DNA from: Mytilus trossulus
Taxonomy: Eukaryota > Mollusca > Bivalvia > Mytilida > Mytilidae
DNA: 64,000 nucleotides
Direction of reading: 5' to 3'
Assembly (NCBI RefSeq): GCF_036588685.1
Contig: NC_086376.1
Location: 15,825,911-15,889,910 of the forward strand
The notes below the pieces were generated by a model, which ran no database searches, had not been told where the DNA came from, and worked only from the letters and a program-made list of their open reading frames with translations. The position numbers and the translations under genes were made by a program. This document shows, in pieces, positions 42,853 to 52,839 of the stretch (positions are counted from its first letter, which is position 1; each line of letters opens with the position of its first letter).

Positions 42853-44352
42853 ATGGTTTATAATCGTCTCTTTGCAATATTTGCTTTGGCACACTTTCTT
42901 ATCTGCAGCTTTCTACTTTTAAACATATTTAACAATAAAACACCAACAAACAGCCCAATAGATTACGGTATTGACGAAATACCTCCCGGTTTATTTGATG
43001 ACACCAATGATTCAAGTAAAGAAGTACAACCAAATATGACTAAAGTAAATAAAAGGAAAGGAGAAATTACAAGAAAAACAAAAATGAAAGGAAACCTGAC
43101 ATTTAAGATAGTATCTCCGAAAATATCAAAAGTGATAAAATTATTGCCGACAACCCAAATAAAAAAGGATACAAAAAGAACCCTAATCAGACAGGACGAA
43201 GATGACTTAGAACAATGGATGTCCTATGCAATAAAATATTGCCATGGCTATATTATTTCATATGCAAACTTATTTTTTGAATTATCATTGGTTGTTATAA
43301 ATCCAAGATTCAGTCATGGAAACAAAGGAGGAGAAAAAATAGAATCTGTTTTGAACCAGTCGGAAGAAAGAGAATACCTCTCGTTAGAAAAGGGATATTT
43401 TCAGATTCCGTGTTTAAACTGTACAGAGATTTCAAAAGACACGTTTGGAAAAGATGACCCTAAATCTAGATGGGTTAACGTTATACAGTGTTCTAATAAC
43501 ACAAATGACATAAGTCTTACCAGGTGTTACGATTTTGCTATTGCTTTAACTAGGTTTGAATATGCTAATTTTTATCACACCATGACAGACTGGTTTAATA
43601 CTTTTTTAATGGCAAAACTTTTTAAGAGAACGAAACGGAATTTAACGATACTATGGATAGACGCACATCCAAAGGGAATGTTAGATACAACGTGGAAGAC
43701 TTTATTTGGAACTATTATACAAACAAGTTCTTTGAGCAAGCCTCTTACAGCAATGAAGTTGATATGGGGTATAAATGGGTACGACAGTTTACTCAACCAA
43801 CACCATCTGTCATTTATTCCTTATATAGAAGAGTTCAGAAAGTTTTTCTTGAAATCTCATGGGTTAGATGTTTCACATAAACTTAACTGTGACCGAGTCA
43901 ATATCCTTGTAATATTAAGACATGATTACATCGCTCATCCCAGGAATCCAAAGGGGAAGATAGCAAGAAAAATGAAAAATGAAAACGAAATTTTGACCAG
44001 TTTGTCCAGTCTTTTTCCTAGTGTTGATGTAAAAGGAGTTCAGATAGACAGTTATTCAATGAACAAACAATTAGAATTGGTATCGAAAACGGACATTTTG
44101 ATTGGTGTACATGGTGCCGGTTTGAGTCATACTCTGTTTCTCCCAAAACATGCCGGAATTATAGAACTTTATCCTTTTAAGGTCAGTCTAAGAAAAGAAA
44201 ATTTCAAAGCATTTGCTAGATGGAGAAAACTAACGTATATGTCCTGGAAGAATTTGAAAGAAGAAAATGAAGACAACGATGTTACATATGTTCCACCTAA
44301 TGATCTTACGGATTTGGTTGCTAAAATGTTGAAGAAATTAAGATCAAAATGA
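42853..44352 (+). CDS. GT61-family glycosyltransferase, type II membrane protein
   Basis: Single-exon gene of 499 codons. A short cytoplasmic tip and a membrane anchor at residues ~5-28 (FAIFALAHFLICSFLLLNIF) give Golgi/ER type II topology, followed by a basic stalk (residues ~30-120) and a catalytic domain from ~140 on. The domain carries HTMTDWFNTFLMAKLF (about 243), LWIDAHPKG (about 273), LVILRHDYIAHPRNP (about 353) and GVHGAGLSHTLFLPKHAG near 420, then 'IIELYPF'. The HGAGL...FLP block is the hallmark of GT61/DUF563, the family of EGF-domain O-GlcNAc transferase and plant xylosyl/arabinosyltransferases. Donor and acceptor cannot be read from sequence. The whole frame is intact. AATAAA lies at 44355-44360, three bases after the stop. 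The broken paralogue is at 21270. Lack of introns could reflect retroposition or a naturally intronless lineage-specific family. Confidence 0.88.
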   Translation: MVYNRLFAIFALAHFLICSFLLLNIFNNKTPTNSPIDYGIDEIPPGLFDDTNDSSKEVQPNMTKVNKRKGEITRKTKMKGNLTFKIVSPKISKVIKLLPTTQIKKDTKRTLIRQDEDDLEQWMSYAIKYCHGYIISYANLFFELSLVVINPRFSHGNKGGEKIESVLNQSEEREYLSLEKGYFQIPCLNCTEISKDTFGKDDPKSRWVNVIQCSNNTNDISLTRCYDFAIALTRFEYANFYHTMTDWFNTFLMAKLFKRTKRNLTILWIDAHPKGMLDTTWKTLFGTIIQTSSLSKPLTAMKLIWGINGYDSLLNQHHLSFIPYIEEFRKFFLKSHGLDVSHKLNCDRVNILVILRHDYIAHPRNPKGKIARKMKNENEILTSLSSLFPSVDVKGVQIDSYSMNKQLELVSKTDILIGVHGAGLSHTLFLPKHAGIIELYPFKVSLRKENFKAFARWRKLTYMSWKNLKEENEDNDVTYVPPNDLTDLVAKMLKKLRSK

Positions 44353-45055
44353 TGAATAAAAAAAACACAGTGAACGTAATCTATTTACACAGAAAAGAGA
44401 GATTAAGGGAATACTGAAACAACAGCACCAAAGGTAGAAAATGCCGATAATTAATAGACAGATGTAATGCAAAGAAGACACAAAAGATTTGAATAAAAAA
44501 ATTACGTGTAACACAAACAAGACTTGAAAGCAATATGATTAAAGTGAAACTTGTTAAATACGAGTCATGCAACTTTCACGGAAAATAGACAGAGAGGTAC
44601 AAAAATATTTTAGTACCGGTTTCTTATAAAAAGAAAATGTACTACGAAGTAATTCTAAAAATATGCATTATCTCTTGTTAGCTTTTTATTATTATATTTC
44701 CATATAAGGCCAATACGACTCAACTGATCGAAAACAGGTATAAAACACATATTTACACACTTTGGCTCTGTAATGTTTATTGGTTGTTAAGGTAACAAAA
44801 GATAATCTTGTTTCATGCAGGAGGGAGCGTTGTGTAGATTTAGACATTCGGGAAAGTCAGTGATTGGGTCCGAGGGTATGGGGGTGTTTAAGAGGGATTC
44901 TTGTGTTCAGTATCGGACACATTTAGAGAACATCCCCATCCAGTAAATAGCGTATTTGCCCTGGAGTATATAAATGGGCGATGAATACAATTCTGGGCTG
45001 TCTATATTCTTACAGAGGAAGACCAACTTACAATAGTGAGTACGTTACATAGCTG
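44353..45055 (+). other. GT61 3' flank, then promoter-like sequence
   Basis: To about 44620 it is homologous to the 3' flank of the broken copy. At 44965-44990 'GGAGTATATAAATGGGCGAT' offers a TATA-like box; 'CTGTCTATATTCTTACAG' follows 30 bp on, just ahead of the hammerhead dimer. No open frame follows, so a gene promoter is unproven; it may be the leader of the retrozyme. Confidence 0.35.
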
Positions 45056-45322
45056 TAGGAGGTCGATGCCACTGCTGATGGACGTTTCGTCCCCGAGGGT
45101 ATCACCAGCCCAGTAGTCAGCACTTCGGTGTTGACATGAATATCAATTGTATGGTCAATTTTATGAATTTCCTGTTACAAAACTTTGTATTTTTCCAAAA
45201 AAATAGGGATTTTCTTATTCAAGTAATAGATTACCTTAGTCGTATTTGGCACAATTTTTTGTATTTTAAGTCCTTAATGCTCTTTAACTTTGTACTTGTT
45301 AAACTTTATAGCTGTTTTGATA

Positions 45323-45369
45323 TGAGCGTTACTGACGAGTCTTTACAGACGAAACGCGCGTCTGGCGTA
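45323..45369 (+). ncRNA. Type I hammerhead ribozyme
   Basis: All elements are present in order: stem I strand GAGCGTTA (45323-45330), core CTGACGA (45331-45337; the variable position 7 is C), stem II GTC..GAC with a 6-nt loop (45338-45349), GAAA (45350-45353), a minimal stem III CGCGCGTC ending at the GUC cleavage triplet (45361), and stem I strand TGGCGTAT (45362-45369) pairing with the first strand over six positions including G-U pairs. The short stem III 'GAAACGCGCGTC' is the same arrangement as in the well-known schistosome satellite hammerhead. Predicted to self-cleave after 45361. Confidence 0.78.
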
Positions 45370-45678
45370 TTAAATTATAATCCTGGTACCTTTGATAACT
45401 TTTTACACCACTGGGTCGATACCATTGCTGTTGGACGTTTCGTACCCGAGCGTATAACCAGCTGAGTAGGCAGTACTTCGGTTTTTACATGAATATCAAT
45501 TATATGGTCAATTCCACATAAATTTCCTGTTACAAAACTTTGAATTTTTCGAAAAAGTAAGGATTTTCTTATCTCAGGAATATATTACCTAAGCCGTATT
45601 TGGCACAACTTTTGGGATTTTTGGGTGCTCAATGCTCTTCAACTTTGTACTTGTTTGGCTTTATCAATATTTTGATCT

Positions 45679-45727
45679 GAGCGTCACTGATGAGTCTTAT
45701 GTAGACGAAATGCGCGTTTGGAATATT
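45679..45727 (+). ncRNA. Type I hammerhead ribozyme, decayed
   Basis: GAGCGTCA (stem I), CTGATGA (perfect core), GTCTTATGTAGAC (stem II, 4 bp), GAAA, then TGCGCGTT: the cleavage triplet is GUU rather than GUC and the following strand TGGAATA no longer pairs beyond three positions with stem I. Activity is probably weak or lost. Confidence 0.65.
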
Positions 45728-45824
45728 TTGAATTATACTCCTGGTACCTTTGATAACTATTTGATAGGAGGACAACTTGTACTGGGGAAATTATGTACTG
45801 GGTACACGTTTTTCTAACATTGAA

Positions 45825-46012
45825 AGTTGGTAAAGCAGACTGTCCTACTCTGAGGACAGACTGCAACAGTACGCATTGTTTGTTAGTGACAATCTGTCCT
45901 ACTAGGAGGACATGCAGTACCAACCCGGACTGTCTGGTAGCACTATACTGTACCAGCCCGCACTGTCTTGTAGAGACAGATTGTCCCATTAGGAGGACAG
46001 ACTGTTAAATAT
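45825..46012 (+). repeat. Diverged short repeats, GACAGACTG/GACAGATTGTCC motif
   Basis: 'GACTGTCCTACTCTGAGGAC', 'CAATCTGTCCTACTAGGAGG', 'GGACTGTCTGGTAGCACTAT' and 'GATTGTCCCATTAGGAGGAC' alternate with an irregular ~45-60 bp spacing. Open frames on both strands here follow from the repetition and carry no recognisable domain. Confidence 0.45.
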
Positions 46013-46559
46013 TTATGTTCATGAATATATAATTGTATTAATGTTTATTTTTACTTTGTATCGACAAAGAGCTAGTGTATATACTTTGGTTCATTGCGCA
46101 TAGTATAGCTAGTTATAGTTTTTAATATTGTCATATTGTTTGTGGACAACTTGGATCCAAGTAATTACTGGAACGGACGTTTGAGATATAAACGCCTGGT
46201 TACACGTTACAGCTCTAATATATCCAGGTATCAAGGATTGAATCAAAACATTAAAAAAAATAGTAAATGTCTTCTTCGGGTCCGTTAATATTTTGACATT
46301 TGAAATGTCTTTCTGAACATAATACCTGTCAGAAAAGAAATATTGACTATTGTTCAAAATAATATTTAAACATACAATAATTTCCAGCTAAACAAGATTT
46401 CAAAGATGTCCAGATAGAGAAATTAACGATAAACAAAATAAAATCAATGAAAACAAAACAAAACAACAAGCCAGAATCATTTTAGATACCAGAATTAATC
46501 TAATTTAGTTATAATTAAAACCAAAGTTAATGTCTTTAAGATTTTTTTAATCTTTAAAT

Positions 46560-46745
46560 GTATAGTCGGCTATGCTATATAAATAAACTCATCATAGATA
46601 CCAGGACTAAATTTAGTATAAACGTCAGACTCGCGTTTCGTATGCTAAAGTCTCATCAGTGACGCTCGAATAAAAAAAAGTTTAAAATGCCAAATAAAGT
46701 ACGAAGTTGAAGAACATTCCTCATACTTTTCTAAGACATCAAATC
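46560..46745 (-). mobile_element. Partial retrozyme-like unit with hammerhead
   Basis: Reverse-complement copy of the ~355-bp unit: 'AGATACCAGGACTAAATTTA' (end of unit) through the ribozyme to 'AAAGTACGAAGTTGAAGA' at about 46695. Only about half of the unit is kept. Confidence 0.6.
46620..46667 (-). ncRNA. Type I hammerhead ribozyme (minus strand)
   Basis: On the minus strand: GAGCGTCA, CTGATGA, then GACTTTAGCATAC where only the closing G-C of stem II is clear, GAAA, CGCGAGTC ending in the GUC triplet with a GCGA-like tight loop, and TGACGTTT pairing with GAGCGTCA over six positions. Core and stem I are intact; stem II is the weak point. Confidence 0.65.
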
Positions 46746-47187
46746 GGATGTATTCGACCATAAGTGTTCATAATTAAAGGCAGTAATATCTAGAGTTTCT
46801 ACGTGATTTAAAACAAAAGCAATTTTATTCAAAACATTTATTTAATCTACTATTAAAATTGTTGAATATCGTTTAAACTGTTATTAATATTTATTCAAAC
46901 AAAATAAACAGGAAACCAACAATAATGAAAAGGAAAGTGTCAATGACAGATAACTAAAAGTTATGTTGAAAATCTTTAACAATCAATTGACGAAATGTAA
47001 GATGTCAACAGAAATAATATACAATCACCAACAAGGCAAGCCAAAGCACATGTTGTGTTAAGTTGCACAGACTTCCGTTAATCTTTCTTGATTATTATTG
47101 AGTAAAACAGCACATGAAATGTACCTACAAATTGAAGGTTTGTTTGAAAATTGTGATTATTTATATTCATAATTGTCTATATACAAG

Positions 47188-49211
47188 TTACTCAAATGAT
47201 TTTTTGTTTTTCGACGATGGCGTGTTTACAGCATATGTTGACATTCGTCCGTTCAGATAGTGTGGATCTTTCTTAGTTGAACCCATTGTGTTTTCTCTCC
47301 TCAGTTGATGATGTTTAGGTCCACTGATTTTATAACTCTCGCCTTTGTTGTTGGCATTCTGAAAAGCTTTGGTTAATGCTTTGATATCTTTTGATTGGCT
47401 AGTCAGTCTATCCATAAGTTCTTTGCAAACCCCATGAGTTTCTTGCTGCTGCCCCCTCAGATCTTGCATGGCTTTTGTGTGCTCACTGTCAGTTTTTCTC
47501 CTATCATTCTCCATTCGCTCAATCGCAAAGTCTTTCAATTGTATTTCCTTCTTAAGGTAATCAATATGAGCATTCAGATTTTGAATTATTCTCTCGAGTT
47601 CTTCATTTTTTGTGATTAGCGCTCTGATATCACTATCTCGCTTGCCTGTGTGTTCTTTGAGTTCCTTTATATCTTCTAGAGTTTTTATTCTTTCCACATG
47701 TGCCTCTTCAACCTTCTCCGACTTCAGCAGAAGCTGGCCCTCTAATTTGTTGACCCGACTTATCAAATCATTAATGGTTTCGTTTTTCTCAGAAATATTT
47801 TCTTCCATTGATTCTAATTTCCATTCTTCAGCTCCTATAACAGATACAATAAAAATATTAGTATATGTAAATTTTAAACGTGCATAGTGTTTCTTTATTT
47901 AGGATGTTTTCTGTTTTTTATTTCTTTGCTGCTATGCAAAAATATTTTTCGAGAAGTGAGGATATACTATTTAAGATTATTAGCATATGATATTTACATA
48001 ATGTGTCTAATAACATAATTAAACAAGAATGTGTACATAGTATACACGGATGACCAAAACGTACTATAATTTTCTATGTTCAGCGGACCATGAAATTGGA
48101 ATCAAGACTCTAATTTGGCATTACAATTAGAAAGATCATATCATAGGGAACATTTTGTACTCAGTTTCAAGTTGATTGAACTTCAACCTTTTTCAAAAAC
48201 TATTTTGACCAAAAACTTTAACCTTTAGCAGGACAGATGGACGGATCGACTAACGGACGGACGGACGAACAAAATCGAAAACATAATGCTCATAAATGAG
48301 TCATAAAAATAAATAAGGTGCTATAAGAAAAGTGAAATACCGAAATCCGAGGAGAAATAAAAACGGAAAGTCCCTTATCAAATTGCAAAAACATAAGCTC
48401 AAACACATAAAATGAACGGATAACAAGTGTCATATTCTTGACTTGGTACATGAATCCACTTATATAGAAAATGGTTGATTGAACCTGCTTCTACAGCTAG
48501 ATAAACTGCTGACTTATATGACAGTCGCATAAAATCTAATCATATTGACAACGATGTGTGAACAACACAAAAAGACAAAATAGGTGAAAATGTCAAAACG
48601 GGGTACAGCAGTCAACATTGTGTTATAATCTAAGTCTCTATAAAATCAATCAAATATGTAAGTAAGAAACAGAAGAAAATAATAGTTTCAATTTTATTCA
48701 AAATACACTTTTCGGTTTCATGAGTTGATCAATTTGTGTGATTACGAAATGAACAATTAAAGAAGAAGAAAATTCAAATGAGCAACACATGATTCCCAAT
48801 TAGATTGTAAGCGAGATACCTATTAAAGTTACTGATAAATGAACAACATTTTGACTACCAGTCATATATTTCAGACTTTATCATCTGTTAGAAAGTTTCA
48901 GTATGTAGATATAGTATCAATTGTGTACCTTTTTCGTGCGTATTCTTTATTTCCTCTGCAATGTGATTATTTCCCGAAGAAGTTAATGCCACCAAAAAAT
49001 ATTCATAACATTTCCTTCCTCTCCGAATCATAACATCTAGAAGATGTTGGCATTGTTCATCTGAAGATTTTTCCATACCAATTCTGTTCCTTTCATCCCA
49101 AGTCAGACAACCATACTGCAGTAAAAAATCCAGTACCTCGCCAAGATTCGTAATATTTTTCTTCAATATTCTGTTGCATTTTGAAAGAGCTATTTTTTGT
49201 GACGTCTCCAT
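47188..49211 (-). CDS. CARD / coiled-coil protein 1 (two exons)
   Basis: Exon 1 49211-48929 (283 bp), intron 1094 bp (GTACAC donor, TTATAG acceptor), exon 2 47834-47188 (647 bp); 930 bp, so 309 codons plus stop. The start is the ATG of METSQKIALSKCN, which aligns with the starts of the two paralogues; an in-frame ATG 19 codons upstream is less likely. Residues ~5-90 form a CARD: 'NITNLGEVLDFLL', LTWDERNRIG, 'QCQHLLDVMIRRG', 'CYEYFLVALTSSGNNHIAEE'. Residues ~100-260 are a charged coiled coil (LISRVNKLEGQLL, LKEHTGKRDSDIRALITKN). The C-terminal tail (MSTYAVNTPSS) has diverged from the STCNF tail of the other two. In the family, CARDs bind other CARDs and coiled coils oligomerise, as in CARD9/CARD11-type adaptors; role in this animal inferred only. 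The long intron holds dispersed repeats. Confidence 0.85.
48040..48310. repeat. Molluscan 'GGACGGACGGAC' repeat in the intron of CARD gene 1
   Basis: 'AGAATGTGTACATAGTATAC', 'CAGCGGACCATGAAATTGG', 'TAGCAGGACAGATGGACGG' and the CGGACGGACGGACGAAC tail. It explains part of the greater length of this intron compared with the paralogues (1094 bp against 542 and 420 bp). Confidence 0.5.
48325..48610. repeat. 'AATACTGAACTCCGAGG' family copy in the intron of CARD gene 1
   Basis: 'GAAATACCGAAATCCGAGGA', 'GGAAAGTCCCTTATCAAATT', 'CAAGTGTCATATTCTTGACT', 'GACAACGATGTGTGAAC'. A related copy lies close to each CARD gene (53240, 60920). Confidence 0.55.
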
Positions 49212-49416
49212 AGCAAAACATTTATGGAACCTCTGACACCAAACAAAAAACCACAACTGACTAAACAAGAACTTATAATTCTGTTATAATGATTTGAATC
49301 AATTTCAATATATGACTGTTCATTAGATCATATAGGATGTGTGACTCTAATAAAGAGATAGTCATCTAATCATATTTGTCATCTTTAAACTGTACATTGA
49401 TAACAAGTATGATAAC

Positions 49417-50362
49417 TTATAGTCCAGTCAAACTAAGATTTAACCTCAAACTAATTGCAACAGAAAATGTTTTAGTTCTAATCTAAAGTATTATGCCCTT
49501 TATATACACAGAAAAAAGTCCCATAAAATCTAACTTGAGGAAAACTCAAAATCAGCATTTTAAATTTCCTATGGAAATTTACATTGGGAGGGGAGATAAC
49601 TCTTACAAAAATGAGTCTTTTTTGTCAGTTTTTGGTTGTTTTTCTTGAAATTTATGTAGAGTATGATACTTTGATGGTGTTATAAGTTTGTATTTGACAA
49701 AATTATATAATCTTCTGCTCATGAAATGTACAAAACCTAAGTGTTATGGGTAGTTTTATTTTTTTCATGCATTTTTCATTAAAGAAATTGCAAATTTGAA
49801 GCTTTGTAACCATTTTGAAAAAATAATGTGAAAATTTGGTATTGTTTATATCTGTATATTATATTTTTTCAGCAACTTACTTATCTAAAGAAACTTTAAA
49901 CCACAAAAAGAAGAAAACATGCTTTATTATTTTTATTAAATTTGAGATTCTTTACTTTGACATGTTGAAAAATTCAAAAAATGGTCAACTAATAAATTAA
50001 GAAATCTAGATTATAGCTTGATAAAATATATGAAAACACCTTAAATGTTGTTTGTTATACTCTAAAGACTGCTAAAAAATCAAGAATCAATACATTCTGA
50101 TGAATAGAAGCGGTAAAGTTATAATTTTGTATCAATTTTTATTGAAATTTCTGCCTTTTTTGCAAGAGTTATTTCCCTTTTCAATGCAAATCTCCATAGG
50201 AATTTTAAATGGTACTTTTTTTAGTTTTCCTCAAGTTAGATTTTATGGGACTTTTTTCTGTGTATATTTGGGGTATAATGCTAAAGATTAAAACTTAAAA
50301 ATCTTCTGTTGCAATTACTTTCAGGTTAGGATCAAATTTATGCTAGATTGACTGGACTATTA
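49417..50362. mobile_element. Long inverted-repeat element with TTA target duplication
   Basis: TTA (49417-49419 and 50360-50362) flanks a 940-bp element with termini TAGTCCAGTCAA and TTGACTGGACTA. The inverted repeats are long: 'AATTGCAACAGAA' and AAAAAAGTCCCATAAAATCT (near 49512) are mirrored by AGATTTTATGGGACTTTTTT (near 50237) and 'TTCTGTTGCAATTA'. Even 'TTTCCTATGGAAATTT' and 'TCTCCATAGGAATTTT' face each other. No transposase. TTA duplication suggests PIF/Harbinger-type mobilisation. Confidence 0.65.
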
Positions 50363-50694
50363 TAGATCTTTATCATTGATATTCCCCGAAAAATATATGA
50401 CAATAGTTAATATTAACAACTAGGTTACAGAGGACCCTTAACTTATCATGTAGAATTCCACCTCCGCTTACCGCATTTTGAGCAAATACTAGTAATAGGT
50501 TGTCAACTTAATACCCGACTTATGATATGACGAATGCTGTAAGGGCGACCTGATATCTAAATTCGGTTTTTAGGAAAGAGAAACAACTAATTAAGATTTG
50601 GTTAACAAAAAATAAAGGTCATGGTCACATAAGCTTTAGCTCTATTTTTTTATTCGTGCGTAACTGATGTCAAATAAATAGCCTTTGGTGAAAA

Positions 50695-51030
50695 GTATAG
50701 TCATACAAATACTTAACTCCGAGGAAAATGCAAAACGAAAGTTTCAGAAATAAATGGCAAAATCAGAAACCTCAATCACACCAAACGAATGGATAACAAC
50801 TGTCATATTCCTGACTTGGTACAGACATTTTTTTATGCAGAAGATGATGGATGTAGACGAAACGCGCGTCTGGCGTACTAAATTATAATCCTGGTACCTT
50901 TGATAACTATTTATAGCTAGTTAAACCTCACACGTATATGACAGTCGCATACAATTACATTATATTGACAACGATGTGGGAACAAAACAAATAGACATAA
51001 TAGGCAAAAATATCAACATTAGTTTCTTTT
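50695..51030. repeat. 'AATACTGAACTCCGAGG' family copy interrupted by a hammerhead 3' half
   Basis: The family copy ('AAATACTTAACTCCGAGGAA', 'CAACTGTCATATTCCTGACT') is broken in its 'GATGGATTGAACCTGG' segment: after GATGGA comes TGTAGACGAAACGCGCGTCT then 'GGCGTACTAAATTATAATCC' and 'CCTTTGATAACTATTT' (about 50854-50922), and then the family resumes with 'ATAGCTAGTTAAACCTCAC'. The inserted piece is the 3' half of the hammerhead unit, starting inside stem II. Confidence 0.6.
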
Positions 51031-51954
51031 GCCATACCAACATATCAACATTTACCAGACTTGGTTTGATGATAATCCATGAAATTAAGAATAACGGTGG
51101 GGAAAAAATGTAACACAAATTAAAAATTATATTTTGTATTAATACGTCTATTTGATGGTGGCTAAAAATATGTGTTTTAAAATTGAACCTAAAGGGATGA
51201 TTATTTAAATTATTTTTACATTTGTCAATAAAGACAAGTTATATTGCAATAATGTCATGATTGAAACATAAAAAAAAATTGTTTAGGTAATTCTTGTTTT
51301 AAATCAGCCAGAACATTCCGGTGACAGAAGCGGACCATGACATTCGGGTCCTCTCGAAACATCAGAGTGCATATCGGGTTTACGTGTGGTTCGTTTAGCT
51401 AACCCTCTAGATTAATGTGTCGGAATACGATAGTGTATTTGCGTTATTTGATTTTATTATTTTTATATCGACTGTTCTTTTCCTCCCAGACTGTTGTAGA
51501 ATGTATGATTGTCTTGTCTTATTGCAATACATCACCACATAACCTTCCATTAGTCGTATAGTCAATTAAAATCCTAGAATGATCTACTATAGTATGTTGT
51601 CACTGTAACGGGATACTGCTATGTACCATTCTTACCAACTCAAAAATACTGATTCGTTAAATTTCTCAAGGTTTGTAACCCATTACACAGCAGTAATTAA
51701 TAAATACGTAAATCATATAACTGCATGACACGTTCATTATTATTTTCTGTTTGTTATGTATATATTTTATATCAAGGGATTAACCTTTAATGATATGACG
51801 ATTTAAAACAATGACAGGTTGTTTAAAATTAAAATATCAAAGAATGTATGACTACATGCAGATGACATATTTGATTGTATAGTAGAGTCTAGATTTAAGA
51901 AATTCCAATCAAAATTATCGTACATAAACAAGGCCGTTAGTTTTATTTTTTTAG
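51031..51954. other. Non-genic stretch, nothing recognised
   Basis: AT-rich sequence with no coding signal. Confidence 0.3.
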
Positions 51955-52130
51955 TTTTTGAATTGTTTTACTTTGTCATTTCGAGGCCTCTAATAGCTGA
52001 CTATGCGGTATTGGCTTTGCTCATTGTTGAAGGCCATATAGTGATCTATCGTTGTTAATGTATGTGTTAGTTGTTCTCTTGTGGAGTATTGTCTCATTTC
52101 CTATCATACCTCATCTTCTTTTTTATACTA
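51955..52130 (+). repeat. 'GCCGTACGG' dispersed repeat, diverged copy
   Basis: 'AGCTGACTATGCGGTATTGG', 'CTCATTGTTGAAGGCCATAT', 'GTTAATGTATGTGTTAGTTG' and 'CCTATCATACCTCATCTTC' match the 27937 copy. Confidence 0.6.
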
Positions 52131-52497
52131 TCTTTTGTTATAAAATTAAAAAGTGATTTACTTTATAATCTTCCAGCATATCATCACTCAATTGAAACAC
52201 AAACATTTTTGTTATGCTATCTTTTGATCCATAGAGCAGAAAAAAAATCAAAACCGATTAGTTAAGGTTGCGTACAAGTTATCATTTTGTCCAGATTATA
52301 ATTTTTATTTTGACTTTGTGCAAATTGTAATTTTTACGAAAATTGCTCGTCAAAATTTGACTAAAATTCACTTATAACTTGAAAAATAATTAAAAGTGTG
52401 GATTTTGTTATAAAAAAGCATAAACAAACACTATAGATTGTTCATTCAATGACCACACAATAACTCTTATTCACAAAATAAAATAAAAAATACTCAG

Positions 52498-52839
52498 ATG
52501 GAGACAAAAAATGTAATTGATACACGCATATCAATTGATTATGATAGTACAAAAGAAATTGGCTTCAATTACAATTCTGATAGAATAATAAAGTTTGGCC
52601 CAGTGCATGGTAGTATAATAGACATTTTTTCCTGTTATTATTCTGAGAGTTTGATAGAAGTTTACCGAATAGACAATCAGAAGGACACTGACGTCGACAC
52701 ACCAATAAGCGTTCCAGAAAAAAATGAGCTGTCTGGTCAACAGATCCAAGCCGCACATTTAATCAATGAAAAGAATGAAACGGAAATAATCCAGACTAGC
52801 TGTGAGGGATTATTTCATTTAACCAATTTATTAGTGTGA
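52498..52839 (+). CDS. Hypothetical small protein
   Basis: An open frame of 113 codons, starting METKNVIDTRISIDYDST, with acidic and polar composition, no signal peptide, membrane segment or recognised domain. It is not part of any repeat I can match in this window, which is the main argument for it. A second open stretch without a start codon (52879-53059, reading ENIGTAILVLRAYLSRNQIE) follows in another frame and could be a further exon of a decayed gene. It lies between CARD genes 1 and 2 on the opposite strand. I cannot assign a function; it may be spurious. Confidence 0.25.
   Translation: METKNVIDTRISIDYDSTKEIGFNYNSDRIIKFGPVHGSIIDIFSCYYSESLIEVYRIDNQKDTDVDTPISVPEKNELSGQQIQAAHLINEKNETEIIQTSCEGLFHLTNLLV

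Larger units (their letters stand above)
45060..45770 (+). mobile_element. Retrozyme-like dimer (two ~355-bp units with hammerhead ribozymes)
   Basis: Unit 1 starts GTCGATGCCACTGCTGATGG (about 45062) and unit 2 GTCGATACCATTGCTGTTGG (45416). Each runs through 'CACTTCGGT..TTGACATGAAT'-type, 'TTTCCTGTTACAAAACTTTG' and 'CAACTTTGTACTTGTT' to a ribozyme core and 'CTGGTACCTTTGATAACT'. Predicted cleavage sites are at 45361/45362 and 45718/45719, 357 nt apart, the expected size of one monomer. Known retrozymes are non-coding, hammerhead-bearing tandem units that yield circular RNAs; no protein is encoded here. Unit 2 is more decayed around its cleavage site. Confidence 0.75.

Noticed and set aside
45684-46008. 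Cysteine-rich open frames on both strands (45684-45989 minus, 45793-46008 plus)
   Set aside because: Both follow from short GACAGACTG-type repeats, with no signal peptide or regular cysteine spacing to support a secreted peptide.
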